Source: Pedobacter faecalis
Lineage (GTDB): Bacteria > Bacteroidota > Bacteroidia > Sphingobacteriales > Sphingobacteriaceae
DNA length: 64,000 nucleotides
Reading direction: 5' to 3'
NCBI RefSeq assembly: GCF_030182585.1
Contig: NZ_JARXOW010000001.1
Coordinates: 2,170,001-2,234,000, forward strand
Positions 10,940-17,846 of the stretch are shown piece after piece (position 1 is the stretch's first letter; every line of letters begins with the position of its first letter). The position numbers were made by a program, and so were the translations under genes. The notes beneath the pieces were generated by a model, which was not told the DNA's origin, made no database searches, and was given only the letters and a program-made list of their open reading frames with translations.

Positions 10940-11672
10940 GTTGTCCGGTGGTATGGCTCGACACATCCGATAATAGAAATGCCACAGCGCTGGCAATTTC
11001 CTCGGCCGTTGTCATGCGCCGACCGAGCGGGATTTTTGATACGATGGATCTGAGTTTTTCTTCTGGATCTGGCAATGTTTGTAGCCAGGCTTCATAAAGA
11101 GGTGTGTAGCACTCCGCAACAATAACGGCATTTACCCGGATTCCGTAGGGCAGCAATTCTACCGCCCATTCTCGGGTCAGGGCATTTCTGGCACCGTTAG
11201 ACGCGGCATAGGCTGAGGTTCCGCCCTGACCGGTGTCCGCCACTTTAGATCCGATGTTAACAATTGAACCCTTGGATTCTTTAAGCGCGGGCAGACAATG
11301 ATGTGCCATAAGGTAATAATGGATCAGGTTTTTATGCAAACTAGCCAGAAACATATCATAACTGCCATTTTCAAGGCTCACGCCATCATTCACGCCCGCA
11401 TTGTTTACCAGTCCGTCAATGCGCCCAAACTGCTTCAAAACCTGGGTTACGGCCAAGGCATTGTCTTCCGGCTTCGTGAGTTCTGCGACCACCTGGCCGA
11501 CCCGCAAACGCTGACTTTTTAAGTCGCTGACCAACCTAAGGTTGTCTGCTTCGTTGCGCCCTACAATTACCGGACAGGCATTTTCGGCAGCCAAAAGCCG
11601 TACAATGCCCTCGCCGATGCCTTTGGCCCCGCCTGTTACCACAATTACCTTGTCTTTCAACCGTAAATCCAT
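10893..11672 (-). CDS. SDR oxidoreductase, probable L-fucose dehydrogenase, catalytic Lys replaced by Asn
   Basis: Short-chain dehydrogenase of 259 residues, last gene of the sugar operon, 2 nt after the lactonase gene. NAD(P) motif TGGAKGIG (13-20), NNAG (90-93), catalytic Ser142 and Tyr155 are present. The family YxxxK reads Y-A-A-S-N, so residue 159 is Asn (codon AAC, + strand 11196-11198). The Lys orients the cofactor and lowers the Tyr pKa, so activity may be impaired. C-terminal sequence (LTREWAVELLPYGIRVNAV, then a YTHLDRSL end) resembles sugar dehydrogenases of L-fucose pathways. Expected reaction by context: L-fucose to L-fucono-lactone. The substrate is inferred, not seen. The 3' end overlaps the M24 peptidase gene on the other strand by 47 bp. 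Confidence 0.8.
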   Translation of the reverse strand: MDLRLKDKVIVVTGGAKGIGEGIVRLLAAENACPVIVGRNEADNLRLVSDLKSQRLRVGQVVAELTKPEDNALAVTQVLKQFGRIDGLVNNAGVNDGVSLENGSYDMFLASLHKNLIHYYLMAHHCLPALKESKGSIVNIGSKVADTGQGGTSAYAASNGARNALTREWAVELLPYGIRVNAVIVAECYTPLYEAWLQTLPDPEEKLRSIVSKIPLGRRMTTAEEIASAVAFLLSDVSSHTTGQLTYVDGGYTHLDRSL

Positions 11673-11674
11673 TG

Positions 11675-12511
11675 TTATAAGCTTAAATTGTAAAACCTCG
11701 TTGCGTTAGCAGCCCAGACTGATTCGCGTTCCAGCGTTGAGAAATCTCGCAGGTATGTTTCCAGCACATCCACTACTTGCCCGTAATTTCCGGCAAGCAA
11801 ACTTACGGGCCAGTCAGATCCAAACATCAATCTCTGCGCACCAAAAGCATTAAACACCACGTCCAGATACGGCACAAGATCGGAAAACGTCCAGTCCGAC
11901 CATTCTGCTTCCGTTATTAATCCTGACACCTTGCAGTATACATTTTCGCAAAGGGCCAGTTGCCGCAGGTCTTTCTCCCAAACACGTATCCCCGCATCCT
12001 TGATGGAGGGCTTCCCAATATGATTAAGCACGAAGCGTTGCCCGGGAAACTTTCTGACAAGTTCTGCAGCATAGCCTAGCTGGTCTGCATAGATAAGTAT
12101 GTCAAAAGTGAAATCATGTTTACCAAGAGCAGCGATGCCAGTAGCAAATGCCGGCCTCAGCATGAATGCCCTATCGGTTTCGGATTGAAGGATATGCCGG
12201 AAGCCTTTTAGTTTTGGATGCAGTTTCAATTCCGGCAGTTGGTCAGCGATATCATCTGCCTGCAGGTCCACCCAGCCCACAACGCCCTTGATAAATGAAT
12301 GTTGATCAGCAAGCTTAAGCAAAAAGTCGGTCTCCTCCGCGGTTTGATCGGCCTGAACGGCAACACAACCAGCTATATCACATGCTTTAAGAACTGGCGC
12401 GAGCTGCTCTGGCAGAAAATCCCGCTTCAGAACAGCCATGTCATCGCCTATCCAGCTGTGCTGCTCATTGTCGTAAATCCAGAAATGCTGGTGTGCATCA
12501 ATCTTCACCAT
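11675..12511 (-). CDS. Amidohydrolase family 2 protein, probable L-fucono-1,5-lactonase
   Basis: 278-residue TIM-barrel metal hydrolase of the COG3618 type. Starts with the metal-binding DAHQHFW (His7, His9); other family marks are GFRHILQSE, FVLNHIGKPSIKD and the barrel-end Asp in FGSDWPVS. COG3618 members hydrolyse sugar lactones such as L-fuconolactone and L-rhamnonolactone, or 2-pyrone-4,6-dicarboxylate. Position between an FAH hydrolase and an SDR in a sugar-acid operon favours a fuconolactonase role. The 5' end overlaps the upstream FAH gene by 14 nt, so they are coupled. Family assignment firm; substrate inferred. Confidence 0.85.
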   Translation of the reverse strand: MVKIDAHQHFWIYDNEQHSWIGDDMAVLKRDFLPEQLAPVLKACDIAGCVAVQADQTAEETDFLLKLADQHSFIKGVVGWVDLQADDIADQLPELKLHPKLKGFRHILQSETDRAFMLRPAFATGIAALGKHDFTFDILIYADQLGYAAELVRKFPGQRFVLNHIGKPSIKDAGIRVWEKDLRQLALCENVYCKVSGLITEAEWSDWTFSDLVPYLDVVFNAFGAQRLMFGSDWPVSLLAGNYGQVVDVLETYLRDFSTLERESVWAANATRFYNLSL

Positions 12512-13355
12512 AGGCTTTAACCCGTTGCACCGAACTGCCTAGCCCGTCTGCGCCGAGCTCCACCACGTCGCCAGGCTTAAGATATATTGGCGGCGAAAAG
12601 CCCAGACCCACTCCCGCGGGCGTTCCTGTGGAGATGACATCCCCTGGCAACAAGGTCATAAACTGGCTCACATAAGAGACCACAAAGGGCACATTAAAAA
12701 TAAAATTTGACGTGTTGCCATCCTGCATCATCTGTCCGTTCACTTTAAGCCACAGGCGTATATTGTGTACATCCGGAATTTCGTCTTGAGTCGCCAAAAA
12801 AGGGCCCATAGGTGCAAAGGTGTCACAACCCTTACCTTTATCCCAAGTGCCATTTCTTTCCATCTGAAACTCCCGCTCTGAAACATCATTGTGCAGCACA
12901 TACCCTGCTACATAAGCCATAGCGTCGGCTTCCTCTACGTAACTGGCCTTCTTCCCGATGACTACAGCCAGCTCAACTTCCCAGTCTGTTTTAAGGGAAT
13001 TCTTTGGAATAATGATATTATCCCACGGACCCACCATAGCTGTGGTCGATTTCATAAAGATAACCGGCTCAGGAGGCATCGGCGCGTTCGTCTCTTTAGC
13101 ATGATCTGCGTAGTTGAGCCCGATGCAGACAATCTTAGAAGGCCGCGCTATGGGCGCGCCCAAGCGGCATCCGTCTGGCACTTCTGGTAACTGCGATAAG
13201 TTCTCTTTTACAAAGCTCTCAAGCCTCATTAGACCCTCATCTGCGAAAAAAAGTTCATCATAATCCTCCGCGAAGGCGGAGGTATCAAACCAATTGTTGT
13301 CTACTATAACACCGGGCTTTTCTTTACCGGCATCGCCCCATCTAATTAATTTCAT
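12498..13355 (-). CDS. Fumarylacetoacetate hydrolase family protein, probable 2,4-diketo-3-deoxy-L-fuconate hydrolase
   Basis: 285 residues from the ATG at 13355 (MKLIRWGD); a longer upstream frame runs into the previous gene and is unlikely. FAH core seen: CIGLNYADHAKET, PVIFMKSTTAMVGP, the metal-binding EVELAVVIGKKA, NDVSEREFQMER, DTFAPMGPF and a TGTPAGVGLG loop. The family cleaves C-C bonds in acylpyruvates. In fucose or rhamnose oxidation the enzyme splits the diketo acid to pyruvate and L-lactate, which is the step missing from the rest of this operon. Lies 4 nt after the SDR gene and overlaps the lactonase gene. Confidence 0.87.
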   Translation of the reverse strand: MKLIRWGDAGKEKPGVIVDNNWFDTSAFAEDYDELFFADEGLMRLESFVKENLSQLPEVPDGCRLGAPIARPSKIVCIGLNYADHAKETNAPMPPEPVIFMKSTTAMVGPWDNIIIPKNSLKTDWEVELAVVIGKKASYVEEADAMAYVAGYVLHNDVSEREFQMERNGTWDKGKGCDTFAPMGPFLATQDEIPDVHNIRLWLKVNGQMMQDGNTSNFIFNVPFVVSYVSQFMTLLPGDVISTGTPAGVGLGFSPPIYLKPGDVVELGADGLGSSVQRVKAYGED

Positions 13356-13359
13356 CGAT

Positions 13360-14124
13360 TTAAGTATTAAGCTTAATAAATCCCCCGTCAACAGCATAAT
13401 CACTGCCGGTGACAAATGCCGCCTCTTCAGAGCATAGGTACAACGCCAGGGCAGCTACTTCTTCTGGTTTCCCCATGCGGCCTATAGGCTGACTTGCAGA
13501 TAGCTTTGCAAAAATTTCATTTTCCCGGCCCGGATAGTTTTTGGCAATAAAGCCATCCACAAATGGGGTATGCACCCTTGCCGGGGAAATACTGTTGCAC
13601 CTGATGTTGTCGTGAATATAGTCGCGGGCTACCGACAAGGTCATGGCCGACACCGCTCCTTTGCTCATAGAATAGGCAAACCTGTCGCTAAGTCCCGTTA
13701 CCGCCGCGATTGAAGCCATATTCAGTATAACCCCGCCTCCCACGCTTTTCATAACAGGCAAGGCTGCGAAAAGGCAATTGTACGTACCTTTCACATTCAC
13801 TTTGAACACTTTTTCAAAATCTTCCTCGCTGGTGGTATCTGCCTTTCCGATATGTGCGATGCCAGCATTGTTGACCAAAATATCTATCCTGCCTAACTGC
13901 GTAAACAGGTCGACCACCGCCTTCTGATCTGTAACATCACATCGGCTAAACGTCGCGTTACCCCCACTTTCCCGGATCAGATCCAGCGTGCCTGAAGCGC
14001 CGTCCTCATCTACATCCACGATGTACACCATGGCGCCCCGGCGGGCGAATAGCAAAGCGATTGACTGCCCAATTCCGCTTCCGGCTCCGGTGATAACTGC
14101 TGTCTTTTTTTCTAAACTAAACAT
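13360..14124 (-). CDS. SDR oxidoreductase, probable 2-keto-3-deoxy-L-fuconate dehydrogenase
   Basis: 254-residue short-chain dehydrogenase with an intact active site: TGAGSGIG (12-19), NNAG (85-88), Ser138, Tyr151 and Lys155 (YSMSK). A C-terminal GSDYAVDGGF closes the fold. In the reconstructed pathway it oxidises the C4 hydroxyl of 2-keto-3-deoxy-fuconate, giving the 2,4-diketo acid cut by the adjacent FAH enzyme. Sits 2 nt after the dehydratase gene and 4 nt before the FAH gene. Substrate is inferred from the operon; many SDRs look alike. Confidence 0.85.
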   Translation of the reverse strand: MFSLEKKTAVITGAGSGIGQSIALLFARRGAMVYIVDVDEDGASGTLDLIRESGGNATFSRCDVTDQKAVVDLFTQLGRIDILVNNAGIAHIGKADTTSEEDFEKVFKVNVKGTYNCLFAALPVMKSVGGGVILNMASIAAVTGLSDRFAYSMSKGAVSAMTLSVARDYIHDNIRCNSISPARVHTPFVDGFIAKNYPGRENEIFAKLSASQPIGRMGKPEEVAALALYLCSEEAAFVTGSDYAVDGGFIKLNT

Positions 14125-14126
14125 GC

Positions 14127-15782
14127 TTATAAAGAAACGCCCTTTTTCCAGGGAATAAAATCATCCTGATTTAAAGCAACGGCCTTAGGCAGTATTTCGC
14201 CGCTCGCTGCTTTAATACAGTACTCCAGAATCTCAACGCCCATTTCTTCGATAGTCTTCTCACCACGAATAATGGCGCCTGTATCTATATCAATAATATC
14301 AGACATCCGGTTTGCCAGCGCCGTGTTTGTGGCGATCTTGATGACCGGGCAAACGGGATTACCCGTTGGGGTACCAAGTCCTGTGGTAAACAGGATCAGC
14401 GTAGCCCCGCTCGCTGCCTTGCCTGTTGTAGCCTCCACATCATTACCTGGTGTGCATACCAGGTTCAGCCCGGGCTTTAACGCCGGCTCGGTATAATCAA
14501 GCACGTCGACCACCGGCGAAGTACCTCCCTTTCTTGCAGCGCCAGCACTTTTTATAGCGTCGGTGATCAAACCGTCCTTAATATTGCCTGGTGAAGGGTT
14601 CATATGAAAACCTGACCCAACCGCATGAGCTTGCTGATCATACTCACGCATCAGGCGCATAAACCTGTTTGCGGTTTGTTCATCGGTGCAACGGTCTACA
14701 ATGTTCTGTTCAGCTCCGCACAACTCGGGAAATTCTGCAAGCAACACTTTCGCGCCCAGCGCGACCAGCAGATCTGAGGTATAGCCTACAGCCGGATTTG
14801 CAGATATGCCGCTGAAGCCATCACTTCCGCCGCATTTTACCCCGACGCATAAACTGCTCAGCGGCGCAGGCTTCCTTTGCTGCCTGTTTACAGCAATGAG
14901 CCCCTCAAACGTATCTCGGATGGCGCGTTTAATAAGTTGCTCTTCACTTTGGCTTTGCTGCTGTTCAAAGAGCAAGATATGCTTATCGAAAGCGGGATTC
15001 CTGGATTTGATATCGTTCAGCAGCTCCGCGCTTTGCAGGTGCTGACAACCCAGGCTCAATATGGTAATCCCGGCTACGTTCGGATGATCCGCGTATGCGG
15101 CCAGTAATCTGCTTAGCAACGAGGCATCCTGACGGGTACCGCCACAACCACCCTGGTGGTTTAGAAATTTGATCCCGTCCACATTTTCGAAGACTCGCCT
15201 GCCGGTTGTGGTTACGCCCAATTCATCCTCCCGGAAATCGGTCAGAGACACCCCGCTCTGGTACGCGTCGAGAAGCTGTGCTGTAAAGGCCTTATATTTA
15301 TCTGTAACGCTATATCCAAGCGTATTATGAAGCGCTTCCCTGATCACATCAAGATTTCGGTTTTCACAAAAGACCGTCGGGATGAATAGCCAGTAGTTGG
15401 CAGTACCTACCCGCCCGTCTGATCGGTGATAACCGTTAAATGTCCTGTGCGATAGCGCGCTCGTATCCGGGGGAGTCCACTCAAAATTTACATGCCGGTA
15501 AGCATAATCCTGTGACGCATGCTGAACGTTTTCCGTTGTCATCAATGCGCCTGCCCGAATCGGCATTGTGGTCTTTCCAACCAGCACACCATACATAATA
15601 ACCTCGGCTCCAGGGGCGAGTGAATCAATAAAAAACTTATGCTTTGCAGGAATGCTCTCCTGCAGAACTAGATTTCTCCCCTGCCATTTAACCAGCATGC
15701 CTTGCGGCAGGTCCTGAAGGGCAACCAGCACGTTATCGCTGGCATTGATCTGTAAAAAACTGCGGTTTATCGCTTCTGACAT
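14127..15782 (-). CDS. UxaA-family (altronate/galactarate-type) dehydratase, probable L-fuconate dehydratase
   Basis: 551 residues from the ATG at 15782, which gives the usual N-terminus (NRSFLQINASDNVLVALQDL). N-terminal SAF domain about 10-85, then the large UxaA catalytic part with GGCGGTRQDA, GVKCGGSDGFSGISANPAVG, HMNPSPGNIKDGL, CTPGNDVEATTG and TTGLGTPTGNPVCPVIK, whose Cys residues serve the iron centre. UxaA relatives dehydrate altronate or galactarate; in Campylobacter jejuni an UxaA-like protein belongs to the L-fucose locus in place of the enolase-type fuconate dehydratase. First gene of the operon, so it should be transcribed before the two SDRs, FAH and lactonase genes. No regulator or transporter adjoins. 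Confidence 0.87.
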   Translation of the reverse strand: MSEAINRSFLQINASDNVLVALQDLPQGMLVKWQGRNLVLQESIPAKHKFFIDSLAPGAEVIMYGVLVGKTTMPIRAGALMTTENVQHASQDYAYRHVNFEWTPPDTSALSHRTFNGYHRSDGRVGTANYWLFIPTVFCENRNLDVIREALHNTLGYSVTDKYKAFTAQLLDAYQSGVSLTDFREDELGVTTTGRRVFENVDGIKFLNHQGGCGGTRQDASLLSRLLAAYADHPNVAGITILSLGCQHLQSAELLNDIKSRNPAFDKHILLFEQQQSQSEEQLIKRAIRDTFEGLIAVNRQQRKPAPLSSLCVGVKCGGSDGFSGISANPAVGYTSDLLVALGAKVLLAEFPELCGAEQNIVDRCTDEQTANRFMRLMREYDQQAHAVGSGFHMNPSPGNIKDGLITDAIKSAGAARKGGTSPVVDVLDYTEPALKPGLNLVCTPGNDVEATTGKAASGATLILFTTGLGTPTGNPVCPVIKIATNTALANRMSDIIDIDTGAIIRGEKTIEEMGVEILEYCIKAASGEILPKAVALNQDDFIPWKKGVSL

Positions 15783-15869
15783 TGCTTGATATATATCGGG
15801 CACTACACTTTCCCCCCTCAAATAACGTGAGATTGGTGCAACCGATGTTTTCCGCAATTTACAAAAGTG

Positions 15870-16433
15870 TCAGTATTTTTGGCATTGATCTTCCAGTTCC
15901 TGATACCAGTCTTCGCCATACTTACGGATCAGCGGGCCTTTCAGGAACTTGTACACAGGAACCTTAAGTTCGCGGCCAAACGTGCATGCATCATGGCATA
16001 TGTGCCACCGGTCGTAATTCAAGACCTCAAACTCCGGATACTGCGTAACTCGAATAGGGTAGAGATGACAGGAAATTGGTTTTTGCCAGTCAATTATCCC
16101 CTGTTCGTAGGCCTTTTCTATGCCACATTTGGTAATCCCATTCTCGAACGTTACATAAGCGCATTCTTTGTTACCATCAACGCAGGGTGTGGTGAAATCG
16201 CCGTCCGAATCAATAACATGCGTGCCTTGCTGCTCAATGGCTGCGACGCCCCTAGGCTCGAGCAGATGCTGAATCTTGGGATAAATCTCCGCCAGAATAG
16301 CCGTTTCAGCCATATCCAATGGAGCGCCCGCATCTCCTTCTACACAACAAATACCCTTACACTTATTCAGGTTACATACAAAGCTCTCCCGGATCAGGTC
16401 TTCATGCACCAATGTTTGCTGAACTTCAATCAT
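15870..16433 (-). CDS. DUF3109 family Cys-rich protein
   Basis: 187 residues, recognised as DUF3109, related to the YkgJ-type putative zinc/iron-chelating proteins. Cysteines cluster as C20-x4-C25-x3-C29-C30 (NLNKCKGICC), with more in GITKCGIEK, PISCHLYPI and HICHDACTFG, a pattern suited to a metal or Fe-S centre. No signal peptide, so cytosolic. Function of the family is unknown. The gene precedes the sugar operon by 87 nt and follows DUF3108 with 2 nt spacing, so it belongs to the envelope/housekeeping unit rather than the sugar pathway. Confidence 0.85.
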   Translation of the reverse strand: MIEVQQTLVHEDLIRESFVCNLNKCKGICCVEGDAGAPLDMAETAILAEIYPKIQHLLEPRGVAAIEQQGTHVIDSDGDFTTPCVDGNKECAYVTFENGITKCGIEKAYEQGIIDWQKPISCHLYPIRVTQYPEFEVLNYDRWHICHDACTFGRELKVPVYKFLKGPLIRKYGEDWYQELEDQCQKY

Positions 16434-16435
16434 TT

Positions 16436-17215
16436 TTATTTTTTAACGATGGCCAGAGGATATTTTAATCCATCGGCCGATTTTATTTCCATTACAACGG
16501 AACCTACGAGAATTTCCACCTGGGCTTTCAATGGCACCCTGTTCCCGTCATCAGATACCCATAGGTAAAGCCTGCTATCCTTCCTGAATATCCTCCCGGG
16601 CTTAATCGAGGGACTGAACTTGAGGCATCGGATCTGTCCGAGTTTGGTTTTGATCACCTCTTTTCCTAGATACTGAATCTCCAGCTGGGATATCTCGTCG
16701 CCAAGAAAATAGTTAAGCTTTACAAAATCGCCTGTTTTCATCCTGGAGACATCCAGACTGCGGGCAAAATAATAGGATGATACCAGGTCGAACGTTTGCT
16801 TCGTGGGGGTATTGAATGTCCCTTTGGTAGCCACCACCTTCTTGGAGTCCTGATAAAACCGGGCTTTGTCCTGACGCCGGTAACTCCCTTCCCGTATATT
16901 TTCCTGGTAAAAGTAAGGCTTAAGGTTATCCTTATCGATATAGGAATCGTAATGATCCCTGATTTTATAAAAGACGTCGAAGGTACCAGAAGTCTCACCG
17001 TCGACACTCAGATGATGCACCGGCTTCCCGTCAAACTTCATATCGGTATTGAGAACCCGTAGCGTACCTTCCGCAGCAGTAATAAAACCGTACCTCAATT
17101 TATATTTCAGAACCTCACCTGCTTTAAAGACCGGTTCATCTACAAACGGAAGTTCCTGACCTAACCCCCTGATGCTTAAGCATAGTACACCTAACAACAA
17201 AATAAATCTTCTCAT
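16436..17215 (-). CDS. DUF3108 periplasmic protein
   Basis: 259 residues with an N-terminal signal peptide (LLLGVLCLSIRGLGQ). Recognised as DUF3108, a beta-rich envelope family whose members resemble lipoprotein- or lipid-binding jelly-roll folds; the FKAGEVLKYKLRYGFITAAEGT opening and PGRIFRKDSRLYLWVSDD are typical. Precise role unknown. Ends 2 nt before DUF3109. A possible -7 element TAATTTTG overlaps the stop of the upstream DUF2480 gene. Confidence 0.82.
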   Translation of the reverse strand: MRRFILLLGVLCLSIRGLGQELPFVDEPVFKAGEVLKYKLRYGFITAAEGTLRVLNTDMKFDGKPVHHLSVDGETSGTFDVFYKIRDHYDSYIDKDNLKPYFYQENIREGSYRRQDKARFYQDSKKVVATKGTFNTPTKQTFDLVSSYYFARSLDVSRMKTGDFVKLNYFLGDEISQLEIQYLGKEVIKTKLGQIRCLKFSPSIKPGRIFRKDSRLYLWVSDDGNRVPLKAQVEILVGSVVMEIKSADGLKYPLAIVKK

Positions 17216-17240
17216 ATCTATGCTAAAACAAAAAGCTCTC

Positions 17241-17248
17241 CAAAATTA
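17241..17248 (-). promoter_or_regulatory. Possible -7 element for DUF3108-DUF3109
   Basis: Minus-strand TAATTTTG matches TAnnTTTG and overlaps the stop codon of the DUF2480 gene, predicting a leader of about 19 nt. No clear -33 box, so confidence is low. Confidence 0.3.
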
Positions 17249-17761
17249 GTCCTTGCGTTTGAAGAGCGGAACCGTAGAGCAGGGTTCGCCATACATGAGG
17301 CTTTTTACTACAGGAGTTAGAAGCTTTGTGATCTCCACGTATGCCGCAACTGGAATATTGATATCGCCGCAGCCTTTTACCACAACGCGCTGACCCGCTA
17401 AAGCATTTAAGTCGACCTGTGCCAGAGCCCTGTTGAAGAGTATCGTCTCGAGTGTTTCCAGGTTCCCGAAGATGATCTCATTGGCATAAGGCTGCATTTT
17501 ATTAGCCAGAAGCATATACGCCCAGGTAGGAACGATCGCATCAGCAGAACAGGTAATGGCCACATTTTTCCCCAGGTAAACACTCCAGTCATGCATCTTC
17601 ACGAATTCACGAAAATCTTTCTCCCTCAGTATCAGACCGTGAAACAGGTTGTCCTTAATATCGTAAAGAACTCGCTCACCTTTATGCAGATAGTCTTCCA
17701 GATTAAAAGTAACGAGCCCGCTTGCAGCAACTTTGTTAACAATATTCTCCTGTATTTCCAT
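17246..17761 (-). CDS. DUF2480 family protein
   Basis: 171 residues from the ATG at 17761 (MEIQENIVNKVAASG). A longer frame reaching 17818 would begin inside the terminator of the upstream gene and is rejected. Recognised as DUF2480, a conserved Bacteroidota family of unknown function. Conserved stretches include LREKDFREFVKMHDW, CSADAIVPTWAYM and KSLMYGEPCSTVP; Cys in VVKGCGD and GEPCS are conserved-looking. No signal peptide or membrane helix, so cytosolic. Separated from ppiD by a strong terminator, so it needs its own promoter, which I could not identify. Confidence 0.85.
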   Translation of the reverse strand: MEIQENIVNKVAASGLVTFNLEDYLHKGERVLYDIKDNLFHGLILREKDFREFVKMHDWSVYLGKNVAITCSADAIVPTWAYMLLANKMQPYANEIIFGNLETLETILFNRALAQVDLNALAGQRVVVKGCGDINIPVAAYVEITKLLTPVVKSLMYGEPCSTVPLFKRKD

Positions 17762-17794
17762 GAGTCCCCAGTTTATGTACCAGACAATTACGCC

Positions 17795-17824
17795 AAAAAA
17801 AAACCGGAAGTATTTCACTTCCGG
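17795..17824 (-). terminator. Rho-independent terminator after the ppiD-like gene
   Basis: Perfect 8-bp stem CCGGAAGT / ACTTCCGG (17804-17811 and 17817-17824) with a 5-nt loop. On the minus strand it is followed by nine T residues (17795-17803). It lies 23 nt after the ppiD-like stop codon and ends the leftward unit there. Confidence 0.92.
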
Positions 17825-17846
17825 CTACAAAATTAAGTAAATAACA

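Noticed and set aside
15867..16568. 233-residue open frame antisense to DUF3109/DUF3108
   Set aside because: It crosses two well-recognised genes on the other strand and shows no domain features.
17762..17818. N-terminal extension of DUF2480 (MKYFRFFFG...)
   Set aside because: It would be encoded within the ppiD terminator stem and looks unlike the family N-terminus.
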